A stretch of 64,000 nucleotides of DNA from Streptomyces sp. DG2A-72 (lineage in GTDB: Bacteria > Actinomycetota > Actinomycetes > Streptomycetales > Streptomycetaceae), in the NCBI RefSeq assembly GCF_030499575.1, contig NZ_JASTLC010000001.1, positions 6,162,001 to 6,226,000 on the forward strand, in the 5' to 3' direction. The first letter of the stretch is position 1, and each line of letters starts with the position of its first letter. The position numbers and the translations under genes are program-made. A model generated the notes under the pieces. The model was not told the origin of the DNA. It made no database searches and was given only the letters and a program-made list of their open reading frames with translations. Of this stretch, positions 52,365-61,044 are shown piece by piece.

Positions 52365-53170
52365 CCGCGACCACTGCCACAGCCCCGATCACGGCATCGG
52401 GCCGCGTGCGGCCCCTGGCCGGACTCCAGCAGACCTTCACGATGGCCTGGCGCAGCCTGGTCGCGGTCAAGCACAACCCGCTCGAACTGGTCGACTACAG
52501 CATCACGCCGATCATGTTCGTGTTCCTCTTCACGTATGTGCTGGGCGGGCAGATGGCCGGATCGCCCGAGGCGTATCTGAAGTACGCGCTGCCCGGGATC
52601 ATCGTGCAGAACACCCTGTTCATGACGATGTACACGGCCATGGCGCTCAACACGGACCTCACGAAGGGCGTCTTCGACCGCCTGCGCAGCCTGCCGATAG
52701 CCCGCTCCGCCCCACTCATCGGGCGGATCACCGCGGACCTCGCCAAGCACGTCTGGGCGATGCTGCTCATGATCGGCCTCGGCCTGCTGCTCGGCTTCCG
52801 GGTCACCGGCGGCTTCGACGGGTTCCTGCTCGGCATCGTGCTGCTGGTCGTGTTCGCCGCGGCCGTGTCCTGGAGCGCGGTGCTGATCGGAATGCTGGCC
52901 GGCGACGCGGAGAAGGTGCAGGCCTTCGCCTTCACCCTCATCTTCCCCATCACCTTCACCAGCAGCGCCTTCGTCGTCGTCGACACCATGCCCGGCTGGC
53001 TCCAGGCCTTCAGCGACGTCAACCCGGTGACGCATCTGTCCGACGCGTTCCGGGGGTTGTTGCTGGGTGGGGCGGTGGCGGAGCCGGTGTTGTGGTCGTT
53101 GGTTTGGGCTGCGGGGATCGCGCTCGTGTTTTATCCGTTGGCTATGCGGGCTTATCGGGCGAAGACGTGA
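52361..53170 (+). CDS. ABC-2 type permease, DrrB-like
   Basis: A 269-residue membrane protein with about six helices. FDRLRSLPIARSAPLIGRIT near residue 105 is the typical cytosolic loop of DrrB-like permeases, and TSSAFVVVDTMPGWLQAFSD near 205 the conserved late periplasmic region. It pairs with the ATPase upstream to form an exporter, translationally coupled by ATGA. Confidence 0.92.
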   Translation: MTATTATAPITASGRVRPLAGLQQTFTMAWRSLVAVKHNPLELVDYSITPIMFVFLFTYVLGGQMAGSPEAYLKYALPGIIVQNTLFMTMYTAMALNTDLTKGVFDRLRSLPIARSAPLIGRITADLAKHVWAMLLMIGLGLLLGFRVTGGFDGFLLGIVLLVVFAAAVSWSAVLIGMLAGDAEKVQAFAFTLIFPITFTSSAFVVVDTMPGWLQAFSDVNPVTHLSDAFRGLLLGGAVAEPVLWSLVWAAGIALVFYPLAMRAYRAKT

Positions 53171-53320
53171 GGGCGCGGGTCACAGGGGGCGTTGGTCTTG
53201 CCAGGTCAGCGCTTTCAGTTCCACCGTGAGCGTGCTGCTCTGGGTCGGCTTGGAGCCGTGCTTCGCCGCCTCCGCGGCGGCAGAATCAGCACGGTCAGCA
53301 GCACCTGCGTCCGCATGGGT

Positions 53321-53351
53321 GTGGCCCCCGGCTCGAAGGCCCGGGGGCCAC
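53321..53351. terminator. GC-rich hairpin after the ABC exporter
   Basis: GTGGCCCCCGG (53321-53331) pairs perfectly with CCGGGGGCCAC (53341-53351) around a 9-nt loop. GGG/CCC pairs continue outward after one mismatch. It may terminate the exporter transcript. It also lies just beyond the truncated end of the toxin remnant. Confidence 0.55.
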
Positions 53352-53380
53352 CCCCATCCATTCACTCGCCAGGTGAAATG

Positions 53381-53680
53381 TCAGGCCAGCGGATACCTGA
53401 ATGCGGCCGTCACCTCGGTGATCGGGCCTTCTTGGATCTGGAGCATATGGTGAAGATTCAGAGCTTCGTCATTCGCTCCCCGTCCCGGCCCCAGGGGAGC
53501 CTGTCCGTCCCTCATCCGCTCCAGGTTGCTCCGGCCCTTGGGGTCGGCGGGTGACACGTAGTCGGGACGGATGATGTCATCCCGCTGGTGGACAGATAGG
53601 CGTGCGTCAGGGGCATGTAACAGGGGGTAAGTTCGATCACGCCCGGAGCTGGCGCAAAGTCGCACCGCCCGTGGTCGCAC
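53381..53680 (-). pseudogene. remnant of an LHH-type (HNH/EndoVII) nuclease toxin domain
   Basis: The minus-strand frame contains ADPKGRSNLERMRDGQAPLG, then a region with NLHHMLQIQEGPITEVT. This is the pattern of C-terminal LHH nuclease domains of polymorphic toxins (Gly-Arg-x-Asn-Leu-x-Arg-Met, then Asn-Leu-His-His and Glu-Val-Thr). The frame stops about eight residues after EVT, so the usual end of the domain is missing. No secretion or repeat region lies upstream and no immunity gene is seen. It looks like a decayed fragment left by transfer or deletion. Confidence 0.6.
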
Positions 53681-53816
53681 TCCCGGGCATGTAAATGTCG
53701 CCCATGCCTAGGCTTCGGGCAGGTGCTCGTCGGAGCGTTCGTACCGCGGTAGGAATTTCCGAAATCGGGCACGCGGTGACCGTTTCGGGCGCGAGATCGG
53801 TCGTAGGCTGCCGCGC

Positions 53817-55664
53817 ATGTGCGGAATCGTGGGATACGTGGGGTCGCAGTCGGCGCTTGATGTGGTGATGGCCGGGCTGAAGCGGCTGGAGTACCGGGGG
53901 TACGACTCGGCGGGTGTCGCCGTGCTCGCGGACGGTGGGATGGCCGTTGCGAAGAGGGCCGGGAAACTGGTCAATCTGGAGAAGGAACTCCTTGAGCGGC
54001 CGTTGCCGACCGGATCGACCGGGATCGGGCACACGCGGTGGGCCACGCATGGCGGGCCGACCGACGTGAATGCTCATCCGCATCTCGACAACGCGGGGCG
54101 TGTCTCCGTCGTGCACAACGGGATCATCGAGAACTTTGCCCTCTTGAGGGCCGAGTTGGAGGAGCGGGGGCATGAGCTGGCCTCCGAGACCGACACCGAG
54201 GTCGTGGCGCATCTGCTCGCCGAGGAGTTCTCGTCGTGCGCGGATCTGGCTGAGGCGATGCGCATGGTGTGTCGGCGGCTGGAGGGGGCGTTCACGCTGG
54301 TCGCCGTGCATGCGGACGAGCCCGATGTGGTGGTGGGGGCCCGGCGGAACTCGCCGCTCGTGGTGGGGGTCGGGGAGGGGGAGGCCTTTCTCGCCTCCGA
54401 TGTCGCCGCGTTCATCGCTCACACGCGGTCCGCGATCGAGCTGGGGCAGGACCAGGTCGTCGAGTTGCGGCGGGACGGGGTGAGCGTGACCGGGTTCGAC
54501 GGGCGGCCCGCCGAGGTGCGGTCGTATCACGTCGACTGGGACGCGTCCGCCGCGGAGAAGGGCGGCTACGACTACTTCATGCTCAAGGAGATCGCCGAGC
54601 AGCCGAAGGCCGTCGCCGACACGTTGCTGGGGCGCATCGATGCCGCCGGCTCGTTGACCCTGGACGAGGTCCGGATCGCTCCGCAGGTGCTGCGGGAAGT
54701 CGACAAGGTCGTCATCGTGGCCTGCGGTACGGCCTTTCACGCCGGGCTCATCGCCAAGTACGCCATCGAGCACTGGACGCGGATTCCGTGCGAGGTGGAG
54801 CTGGCCAGTGAGTTCCGGTACCGGGATCCGATTCTCGACCCGCAGTCGCTCGTCATCGCGATCTCGCAGTCCGGCGAGACCATGGACACGCTGATGGCCC
54901 TACGGCACGCCCGCGAGCAGGGCTCCAAAGTGCTGGCCATCTGCAACACGAACGGGTCGACCATTCCCCGTGAGTCCGATGCCGTCCTCTACACACATGC
55001 CGGGCCGGAGGTGGCCGTCGCCTCGACCAAGGCCTTTCTGACCCAGCTCGTGGCCTGCTATCTCGTCGCCCTCTATCTGGGGCAGGTGCGCGGGACCAAG
55101 TGGGGTGACGAGATCCGGGACGTGATCCGGGATCTGTCCGAGATCTCCGGTGCGGTCGAGCGGGTGCTGGAGACCATGGAGCCCGTACGGGAGCTTGCGC
55201 GCACCCTCGCCGAGAAGGACACCGTGTTGTTCCTGGGGCGGCACGTGGGGTATCCGGTTGCGCTGGAAGGGGCGTTGAAGCTCAAGGAGCTGGCTTACAT
55301 GCACGCCGAGGGCTTTGCGGCGGGGGAGTTGAAGCACGGTCCGATCGCCCTCATCGAGGACGATCTGCCGGTGGTGGTTGTGGTGCCTTCGCCTCGGGGG
55401 CGGTCCGTTCTCCACGACAAGATCGTGTCCAACATCCAGGAGATTCGGGCTCGGGGGGCGCGGACGATCGTGATTGCGGAGGAGGGGGACGAGGCGGTGG
55501 TGCCGTATGCGGATCACTTGATTCGGATTCCGGCCACGCCGACGTTGCTGCAGCCGCTTGTGGCTACGGTGCCATTGCAGGTGTTCGCGTGTGAGCTGGC
55601 CACCGCCCGGGGGAACGAGGTGGATCAGCCTCGGAACCTGGCGAAGTCGGTGACGGTGGAGTGA
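53817..55664 (+). CDS. glmS: glutamine-fructose-6-phosphate aminotransferase (isomerizing)
   Basis: A 615-residue GlmS making glucosamine-6-phosphate from fructose-6-phosphate and glutamine. The N-terminal nucleophile Cys2 is in MCGIVGYVGS, with the glutaminase residues GHTRWATHG and YDSAGVAV. Two SIS domains follow (ISQSGETMDTLMALRHA and LKELAYMHAEGFAAGELKHG). The C-terminus ends in the usual NLAKSVTVE. It supplies glmM. No glmS ribozyme was recognised upstream, consistent with actinobacteria. Its 3' end overlaps the convergent DUF397 gene by 40 bp. Confidence 0.97.
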   Translation: MCGIVGYVGSQSALDVVMAGLKRLEYRGYDSAGVAVLADGGMAVAKRAGKLVNLEKELLERPLPTGSTGIGHTRWATHGGPTDVNAHPHLDNAGRVSVVHNGIIENFALLRAELEERGHELASETDTEVVAHLLAEEFSSCADLAEAMRMVCRRLEGAFTLVAVHADEPDVVVGARRNSPLVVGVGEGEAFLASDVAAFIAHTRSAIELGQDQVVELRRDGVSVTGFDGRPAEVRSYHVDWDASAAEKGGYDYFMLKEIAEQPKAVADTLLGRIDAAGSLTLDEVRIAPQVLREVDKVVIVACGTAFHAGLIAKYAIEHWTRIPCEVELASEFRYRDPILDPQSLVIAISQSGETMDTLMALRHAREQGSKVLAICNTNGSTIPRESDAVLYTHAGPEVAVASTKAFLTQLVACYLVALYLGQVRGTKWGDEIRDVIRDLSEISGAVERVLETMEPVRELARTLAEKDTVLFLGRHVGYPVALEGALKLKELAYMHAEGFAAGELKHGPIALIEDDLPVVVVVPSPRGRSVLHDKIVSNIQEIRARGARTIVIAEEGDEAVVPYADHLIRIPATPTLLQPLVATVPLQVFACELATARGNEVDQPRNLAKSVTVE

Positions 55665-55858
55665 GCCGACTTCAGGGCGTCGAGGAAGGGGGCGAAGGCT
55701 CCGGTCGGGAAGGTGAGGGTTGCGCTGGCCGGGGCCTTTGAGTCGCGGACGGCGATGTGGGTGGGGGAGTTCGCGATCTCCACGCAATCGTCGCCGTCCC
55801 CGCCGCCGGAGTAGGACGACTTCCGCCAGTTCTCGGAGGTGATCACGGGTTGCCTCAC
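55625..55858 (-). CDS. DUF397 small protein
   Basis: A 77-residue protein with the DUF397 pattern: NWRKSSYSGGGDGDDCVEIA, then VRDSKAPASATLTF and a C-terminal FLDALK segment. Such proteins usually stand beside a WhiJ-like regulator and are thought to modulate it. The GTG start overlaps the stop of the regulator gene, so the two are coupled. The 3' end overlaps the end of glmS on the opposite strand. Confidence 0.85.
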   Translation of the reverse strand: MRQPVITSENWRKSSYSGGGDGDDCVEIANSPTHIAVRDSKAPASATLTFPTGAFAPFLDALKSAHSTVTDFARFRG

Positions 55859-56700
55859 AGCTCTTTCACCAGCCTGTTGATGAAGTCACGCGAACGTTCC
55901 GGTTCGAGCGAAACGGCTTTTACCTTTTGGAAGCGCAGACGGTACGTGGCCAGTTGAGCTTCCGCATCGACGTAGAGCGCACCAACGGGACCATCGCGGA
56001 TCACCGTGTCCAGTTTGGGCACCCGGCCACCCACGTATGTCATCGTGCTTCCACCCCAGGGGAATCCGTCCTGGTCGAAGGGAATGACACGTACGGTGAT
56101 GTGCTCCGCTTCGGAGAGCTCCAGGATGTGGGTGAGCTGAGCTCGTGACGCGGCACGATCGTTGACCCTGATGCGCAGCGCTGCTTCGTGGATCACCGCC
56201 TCACAGGGGATGGGGGAGGGGCCCTCAATGATCACGCGTCGTGCCATGCGGTGTTGCACGCGCAACTCAAGTTCATTTTCGGTGAGTTCGGGGACCCTGC
56301 TGGAGTAAACGGCACGCGCATAGTCCATTGTCTGAAGCAGGCCTGGTACGAACACGATTGCCACGTTGTGCTGAAACCGAGCGTGATGATCTAGCTCGGA
56401 CAGATCCAGGAACGATGTGGGCAGCAGGCCTCGGTACTCCTCCCACCAGCCGCGAGTCCGGTCGGTGGCCATCGAGACCAGGGCGTCGATGAACTCGTCC
56501 TCTTTACAGGCGTAGTGAGATGCGAGGCGGCGAAGTCGCTGCTCGCTCACGCCCGCGAGGCCGGACTCGATGTGAGTGATCTGGGCGGGGCTCACTCCGA
56601 GCAGTGCTGCCGCCTCGCGGGCGTTGAGGCCTGCCGCCTCACGGAGTCTGCGCAGTTCAGTCGCCAATCGTAGCTGGCGTGCTGTTGGTTCGCGCCTCAA
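55855..56700 (-). CDS. WhiJ-type XRE-family regulator (HTH plus DUF5753)
   Basis: A 281-residue protein with an N-terminal helix-turn-helix (about 10-65: GLNAREAAALLGVSPAQITH) and a C-terminal DUF5753 effector-like domain (about 95-275, with VPGLLQTMDYARAV and AVIHEAALR). The family includes WhiJ of S. coelicolor, which affects development. The start appears to be TTG 56700 with GAGGAG ten bases upstream. It is divergent from the ATPase gene by 204 bp, the usual layout of these paralogous sets. Confidence 0.85.
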   Translation of the reverse strand: MRREPTARQLRLATELRRLREAAGLNAREAAALLGVSPAQITHIESGLAGVSEQRLRRLASHYACKEDEFIDALVSMATDRTRGWWEEYRGLLPTSFLDLSELDHHARFQHNVAIVFVPGLLQTMDYARAVYSSRVPELTENELELRVQHRMARRVIIEGPSPIPCEAVIHEAALRIRVNDRAASRAQLTHILELSEAEHITVRVIPFDQDGFPWGGSTMTYVGGRVPKLDTVIRDGPVGALYVDAEAQLATYRLRFQKVKAVSLEPERSRDFINRLVKEL

Positions 56701-56904
56701 TGCTCTCGACCGCTCCTCGCTTCAACGCGCATATGTGCGCGACTCGTTCGGAGTCAGATTACGCGATCGGCTTGCTTCGTCTCTACATTTAGATCTACTG
56801 TCGGTGACGTGCCGTAAGCACCGCGGAAGCGCACCGCTCCGTCCTGCCACGACGGCTGCGGCACTGCCACCGCAACTCCCCACCACCCCGAACGGAGCTC
56901 ACGC

Positions 56905-57315
56905 ATGCCCGAAACCGAACCCTGGGAGTACACGCTCTACATCCCGAACGACGTCCGAGCCGGCACCGTCTCCCGCCGCACCCTCCGCCTCATCCTCACC
57001 ATGCACGGCCTCATCAGCCTCGTCGACACCGCCGAACTCCTCGCCACCGAGCTGGTCGCCAACGCCGTACGCCACACCAAGGGGCCCGCGGCCCTACGGG
57101 TGCGATGGGCTGCCGGTGTGTTGCGGATCGGGGCGTGGGATGCGGATCCCGAACCGCCGGAACCGCCACTGCAGTTGGAGGAACTCGCCGAGTTGGAGGA
57201 GGGGCGCGGGCTGGCCCTCGTGCGGGCCTGCGCCGATGTGTGGGGCTGGCAGCCGCTGACCAGACACGGCAACCGCGGCAAATACGTGTGGTGCGAGCTG
57301 ACCTCGGCGGCGTGA
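56905..57315 (+). CDS. anti-sigma-like histidine-kinase-fold ATPase
   Basis: A 136-residue single-domain protein of the HATPase_c_2/SpoIIAB-RsbW type. LLATELVANAVRHTKGPAAL is the N box, and RGLALVRACADVWGWQ is the later G-box region. Proteins of this kind are encoded beside WhiJ-like/DUF397 pairs across Streptomyces. Their role is probably regulatory, through binding or phosphorylating a partner, but no target is visible here. Confidence 0.8.
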   Translation: MPETEPWEYTLYIPNDVRAGTVSRRTLRLILTMHGLISLVDTAELLATELVANAVRHTKGPAALRVRWAAGVLRIGAWDADPEPPEPPLQLEELAELEEGRGLALVRACADVWGWQPLTRHGNRGKYVWCELTSAA

Positions 57316-57428
57316 ATGTTTCCCCGAGGCTCGAAAGGGTGAACGTATCCAGATCATCTGGATCTTCGGTCCATCACGGCATCAAGGTTGCACACATGGT
57401 CACATCAACTCACGAGGGCAGCTGAGCG

Positions 57429-57929
57429 ATGACGGATCCGCGAGACAACCGAGAAGGCAGCCAACGGGACGAGCCGCCTGAGTTGCCCGCCGTCCTCCAG
57501 TTGCTGCGGGACGGGCCGCCGGAGCTGGCCGACCTGCTCCGGTTCACGATGACGAGCCAAATGCTGGGCATCCCCCAGGAGAAGGTTCAGGGGGACTTCC
57601 TCTTTGGCCTTGAAAGCCTCAGGCAGAGGGGCCTCCTTCCCTTGGAGGACGTGGCCCGGGTGCGCGCAAGAACCTCGGGCTTGGCCCAAGACCACCGTGA
57701 GCAATGGGCCGCAGGCTATGTCGCCGGATATCTCGCAGCATGGGCCGCTGCGATCTTGCGGGTCTTGGACACTCGCGGCGTCGAGTTCGACAAACACCTC
57801 CACCGAGCCCTCAACCTATGCCCCGACACGGATGCGCTCACCCGTTTCCTGGACCGTGCCGTCACCGCGACGCACGAGGCTGATCTGGTCGCCGGGGAAC
57901 CGGGCCTGGCGGGGCCCGGTGGATCGTAG
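57429..57929 (+). CDS. hypothetical protein
   Basis: A 166-residue protein of unknown function with no signal peptide or membrane segment. It looks helical and soluble (FTMTSQMLGIPQEKVQGDFL and YVAGYLAAWAAAILRVLDTR). It lies 113 bp after the ATPase gene and 9 bp before acpS. The lack of a spacer suggests that acpS may be read through from it. The ATG at 57429 has only a weak ribosome binding site. Confidence 0.6.
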   Translation: MTDPRDNREGSQRDEPPELPAVLQLLRDGPPELADLLRFTMTSQMLGIPQEKVQGDFLFGLESLRQRGLLPLEDVARVRARTSGLAQDHREQWAAGYVAGYLAAWAAAILRVLDTRGVEFDKHLHRALNLCPDTDALTRFLDRAVTATHEADLVAGEPGLAGPGGS

Positions 57930-57938
57930 AGTGCCCGA

Positions 57939-58310
57939 ATGAGCATCATCGGGGTCGGTATCGACGTGGCTGAGATCGACCGGTTCGCGGCTTCGCTCAA
58001 GCGGACGCCCGGGCTGGCCGAACGGCTGTTTCTGAAGAGTGAGTTGCTGTTGCCCAGTGGGGAGCGGCGGGGGGTTGCCTCTCTCGCTGCCCGGTTCGCG
58101 GCGAAGGAGGCGGTGGCCAAGGCGTTGGGGGCGCCGGCGGGACTGCACTGGACGGACGCCGAGGTGTACGTCGAGGACAGTGGGCAGCCGCGGTTGCGGG
58201 TGACGGGGACGGTGGCGGCGCGGGCGGCGGAGCTGGGGGTGCGGTGCTGGCATGTGTCGCTGAGCCATGACGCGGGGGTGGCCTCGGCGGTGGTCGTGGC
58301 TGAGGCGTAG
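57939..58310 (+). CDS. acpS: holo-[acyl-carrier-protein] synthase
   Basis: A 123-residue AcpS that transfers phosphopantetheine from CoA to ACPs. Metal ligands are Asp9 ([13 protein letters not shown]) and Glu57 ([12 protein letters not shown]). The C-terminal [16 protein letters not shown] also fits. It serves fatty-acid synthase ACP and possibly the two ACP domains of the PKS at 39967. It starts 9 bp after the hypothetical gene and 40 bp before nnr. Confidence 0.95.
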   Translation: MSIIGVGIDVAEIDRFAASLKRTPGLAERLFLKSELLLPSGERRGVASLAARFAAKEAVAKALGAPAGLHWTDAEVYVEDSGQPRLRVTGTVAARAAELGVRCWHVSLSHDAGVASAVVVAEA

Positions 58311-58350
58311 CGACCTGAAGAAGTGACCGTTTCGAGAGAGACTCGACATC

Positions 58351-59781
58351 ATGCGTACTGCGTACAGCGTGGAGACGGTCAGGGGCGCCGAGCGGGAACT
58401 GATGGCACGGCTGCCCGAGGGGGCGTTGATGCAGCGGGCCGCGGCCGGACTGGCCGTCGCCTGCGGGCAGTTGATGGGGCGGGTGTACGGCAGCCGGGTG
58501 GTGCTGCTGGTCGGCAGTGGGGACAACGGCGGCGACGCGCTGTACGCGGGCGCGCGGCTGGCCCGGCGTGGTGCGGGGGTCGCGGCGGTGCTGCTGTCGC
58601 CCGAGCGGGCGCATGCCGGGGGGCTCGCGGCGCTGCGCCGGGCGGGTGGCCGGGGTGTGAGGCTGGGTGACGCCGAGGAGTTGATCGCGTCGGCCGATCT
58701 CGTCGTCGACGGCATCGTCGGGATCGGCGGGAAGGGTGGGTTGCGGGCGGAGGCGGTGGCGTTGGCTTCGCTGGTCACGGATTCGCGGGCTGCCGTTGTC
58801 GCCGTCGATCTGCCCAGTGGCGTCGACGCCGACACCGGTGAGGTGCGGGGTGCCGCGATCCGGGCCGATCTGACCGTGACCTTCGGGACGCACAAGCCGG
58901 GGTTGCTGATCGATCCGGCGCGGGAGTACGCCGGGTCGGTGCGGCTCGTCGAGATCGGGCTCGAACTGCCTGTCGAGGCCGAGTTGGAGGCTTTGCAGCA
59001 CGCGGATGTGGCGGCGCTGCTGCCGGTGCCGGGCGGTGAGAGCGACAAGTACCGGCGGGGCGTCGTCGGGATCGCCGCCGGGTCGGCGCGGTATCCGGGG
59101 GCGGCGGTGCTGGCTGTGGCGGGGGCGTTGCGGGGTGGGGCCGGGGCCGTGCGGTACGTCGGGCCGGCCGCGGATGCCGTGATCTCCCGTTTTCCCGAGA
59201 CGCTGGTGTCGGACAAGGGGCCCAAGCAGGCGGGGCGGGTGCAGGCGTGGGTCGTGGGGCCCGGGGCCGGGGACGACGCGTCGGCTGTGGGGGAGGTGCT
59301 GCGGGCGGATGTGCCGGTGCTGGTGGATGCGGACGGGTTGCGGCTGGCGGATCCGGAGGTCGTACGTCGTCGTAGCGCGCCGACGCTGATGACTCCCCAT
59401 GCTGGGGAAGCCGCCGCGCTGCTGGGGGTTTCGCGGGAGGAGGTCGAGGGGGCTCGGCTGTTCTTCGCGCGGGAGTTGGCGGGGCGGTATGCGGCGACGG
59501 TGTTGCTGAAAGGGTCGACGACGTTGGTCGCGGATGCGGGGGGTGGGGCGGTGCGGGTGAATCCCACGGGGACGGCTTGGCTGGCGACCGCCGGGAGTGG
59601 GGATGTGTTGTCCGGGCTGGCGGGGTCCTTGCTGGCGGCGGGGCTTTCGGCTGTCGATGCGGGGAGTGTGGCGGCGTATCTGCATGGGCTGGCGGGGCGG
59701 TTTGCGGCGGATGGGGCGCCGGTGGGGGCGCATGACGTTGCCGAGGCTATTCCGGGGGCGTGGAGGGATGTACGGGGGTGA
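58351..59781 (+). CDS. nnr: bifunctional NAD(P)HX epimerase/dehydratase
   Basis: A 476-residue fusion repairing hydrated NAD(P)H. The N-terminal YjeF epimerase domain (about 1-210) has LVGSGDNGGDALYAGARLAR. The C-terminal ribokinase-like ADP/ATP-dependent dehydratase (about 220-476) has TPHAGEAAALLGVSREEVEG and the NPTGTAWLATAGSGDVLSGL signature. Position between acpS and alr is typical for actinobacteria. Codons are strongly G-ended. Confidence 0.93.
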   Translation: MRTAYSVETVRGAERELMARLPEGALMQRAAAGLAVACGQLMGRVYGSRVVLLVGSGDNGGDALYAGARLARRGAGVAAVLLSPERAHAGGLAALRRAGGRGVRLGDAEELIASADLVVDGIVGIGGKGGLRAEAVALASLVTDSRAAVVAVDLPSGVDADTGEVRGAAIRADLTVTFGTHKPGLLIDPAREYAGSVRLVEIGLELPVEAELEALQHADVAALLPVPGGESDKYRRGVVGIAAGSARYPGAAVLAVAGALRGGAGAVRYVGPAADAVISRFPETLVSDKGPKQAGRVQAWVVGPGAGDDASAVGEVLRADVPVLVDADGLRLADPEVVRRRSAPTLMTPHAGEAAALLGVSREEVEGARLFFARELAGRYAATVLLKGSTTLVADAGGGAVRVNPTGTAWLATAGSGDVLSGLAGSLLAAGLSAVDAGSVAAYLHGLAGRFAADGAPVGAHDVAEAIPGAWRDVRG

Positions 59782-59830
59782 GGGCGGGCGTGGGCTGTTT
59801 GGCCCCCGCCCGGCGTGGGGCTGGGCGGGG

Positions 59831-59887
59831 GTGGGCCGCGCAACCCGGCGCGGTGGCTGGGGCGGGGTGGGTCGCGCAGCCCGGCGC
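59831..59887 (+). repeat. imperfect 21-bp direct repeat downstream of nnr
   Basis: GTGGGCCGCGCAACCCGGCG and one more base (59831-59851) recur as a close match at 59867-59887, a 36-bp period. They lie in the 272-bp gap between nnr and the L,D-transpeptidase gene. Confidence 0.55.
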
Positions 59888-59894
59888 TTGCGGG

Positions 59895-59932
59895 GTGCCG
59901 CCTGCGCCCACCCGTGCCGACCCAGGCGGCAC
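59895..59932 (+). terminator. hairpin downstream of nnr
   Basis: GTGCCGCCTG (59895-59904) pairs exactly with CAGGCGGCAC (59923-59932) with an 18-nt loop. It is a possible factor-independent terminator of nnr or part of a mobile intergenic repeat. Confidence 0.45.
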
Positions 59933-60053
59933 GACTGCCTGCAGCTTGGCGGGACGGCGGTCCGCAGCTGGGTGGAGAGGTGCAGGCTGCGTACGGGTGA
60001 TGTCTACCGCGCGGCTCCCCGGTGCCGTTGAGGCGGCGCGCTTATCTGAGCGC

Positions 60054-60878
60054 ATGATCAGTGGACGTCTTGTGCGCCGGAGTGTCGCGGTTTTGTTGGC
60101 CGTTGTCACTGTGATTCCTGTGGGGAGCGCCGCTGCGGAACCTGGGCCGAATGCTGCTGGTATGGAAGGGGAGTTGGTGCCGGGGGAGAGTGCGACCGGT
60201 GATGAATTGGATGCCGTCGAGCTGGAACTCAGGGACGCGGCCGACAGGGCGTATGCGTTTCTTGAGGATGTTCCGGTCGACGACGAGATCGTGCCGGACA
60301 GCTGCCCCGACTTCACCGGGCCTTATCAGCGGCAGGTCGAGCGGTACCTGAAGTTGAAGGTGGACGGGAAGCAGTCGGAGAGGGACTGCGAGGCGATCCG
60401 GGCGTTTCAGAAGAAGCAGGGGATCGAGGTCGACGGATATGCCGGGCCCCTTACGTGGGCGTGGACGCAGGTCGCCGCTGCGAAGAAGAACCCCAATGCC
60501 GCGAAGAAGTGCCCGGTACGGACGTATCGCGTCGCCTGTGTCGATCTCAGCCGGCAGCTGACCTGGGTGCAGAAGGGGAAGAAGGTCGTCTTCGGGCCGG
60601 TGCCCATGCGCAGTGGGCGGGCCGGATACCGGACCCGTGTCGGGTGGCACGCGATCTACTGGCGGCACAAGAATCACTATTCGTCGCTCTACAAGTCACC
60701 TATGCCGTACGCCCAGTTCTTCAGCGGCGGTCAGGCATTCCACGCCGTCCACGGCACCATCTTCACCACCGTCGGCTCCAGGGGCTGCGTCAGCATGCGC
60801 CACGGCGACGCCCGCAAGCTGTGGGGCCTGCTGAAGAAGGGCGACCGGGTGTATGTGTGGGGGCGCAGGCCCATCTGA
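60054..60878 (+). CDS. secreted L,D-transpeptidase with peptidoglycan-binding domain
   Basis: A 274-residue protein with a signal peptide (to about residue 27, SAAAEP), an acidic linker, a PG_binding_1-like domain (YLKLKVDGKQSERDCEAIRA and FQKKQGIEVDGYAGPLTWAW) and a YkuD catalytic domain with HAVHGT and Cys245 in VGSRGCVSMRHGDARKLW. It should form 3-3 cross-links in peptidoglycan or attach proteins to it. I prefer ATG 60054 because it gives a proper signal peptide; ATG 60000 is in frame and would add 18 residues. It stands alone between nnr and the M23 peptidase gene. Confidence 0.85.
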   Translation: MISGRLVRRSVAVLLAVVTVIPVGSAAAEPGPNAAGMEGELVPGESATGDELDAVELELRDAADRAYAFLEDVPVDDEIVPDSCPDFTGPYQRQVERYLKLKVDGKQSERDCEAIRAFQKKQGIEVDGYAGPLTWAWTQVAAAKKNPNAAKKCPVRTYRVACVDLSRQLTWVQKGKKVVFGPVPMRSGRAGYRTRVGWHAIYWRHKNHYSSLYKSPMPYAQFFSGGQAFHAVHGTIFTTVGSRGCVSMRHGDARKLWGLLKKGDRVYVWGRRPI

Positions 60879-60899
60879 GCGCGAGGCGGCGGCCGTAAC

Positions 60900-61020
60900 T
60901 CGTGTGCGCGCGTTGTGATTGCGGCCGTCGCCCGCAAACGGTAGAGCGGGAAATTGGCGCTTCCTAGGTGAAGAAACCACCGAAGGGAGCAATCCCGGTC
61001 GGCCGAGTGTGCGGAGCTGA
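60900..61020 (+). ncRNA. structured leader of the M23 peptidase gene, possible c-di-AMP riboswitch
   Basis: Within 120 bp before the M23 gene there are several short stems: CCCGC/GCGGG near 60930-60950, GGTG-AAGAAAC-CACC and GGGA-GCAA-TCCC with a GNRA loop. Between and after them are unpaired-looking A-rich strings and TCCCGGTCGGCC. The succession AGAGCGGG..., AGGTGAA..., and AGCAATCCCGGTCGGC roughly follows the conserved blocks of ydaO-type riboswitches, which in Streptomyces precede cell-wall hydrolase genes. The match is by eye from memory, so the class is uncertain. Confidence 0.4.
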
Positions 61021-61044
61021 AAAGGGGGGTGGTTCGCTGGCGGC

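Larger units (their letters stand above)
53171..53816. other. 646-bp region between ABC exporter and glmS
   Basis: No intact gene is present. It contains a GC-rich hairpin (53321-53351), a minus-strand remnant of a nuclease toxin (53381-53680) and, near 53709-53714, a TAGGCT that could be a glmS -10 element without a convincing -35. Confidence 0.6.

Noticed and set aside
53817..53990. A glmS ribozyme-type control at the start of glmS
   Set aside because: The ribozyme is a Firmicutes feature, and no matching core sequence is visible upstream of this glmS.
57816..59843. A 675-codon minus-strand frame opposite acpS and nnr
   Set aside because: It is a Ser/Pro/Ala/Arg-rich shadow of the two real genes and has no domain.
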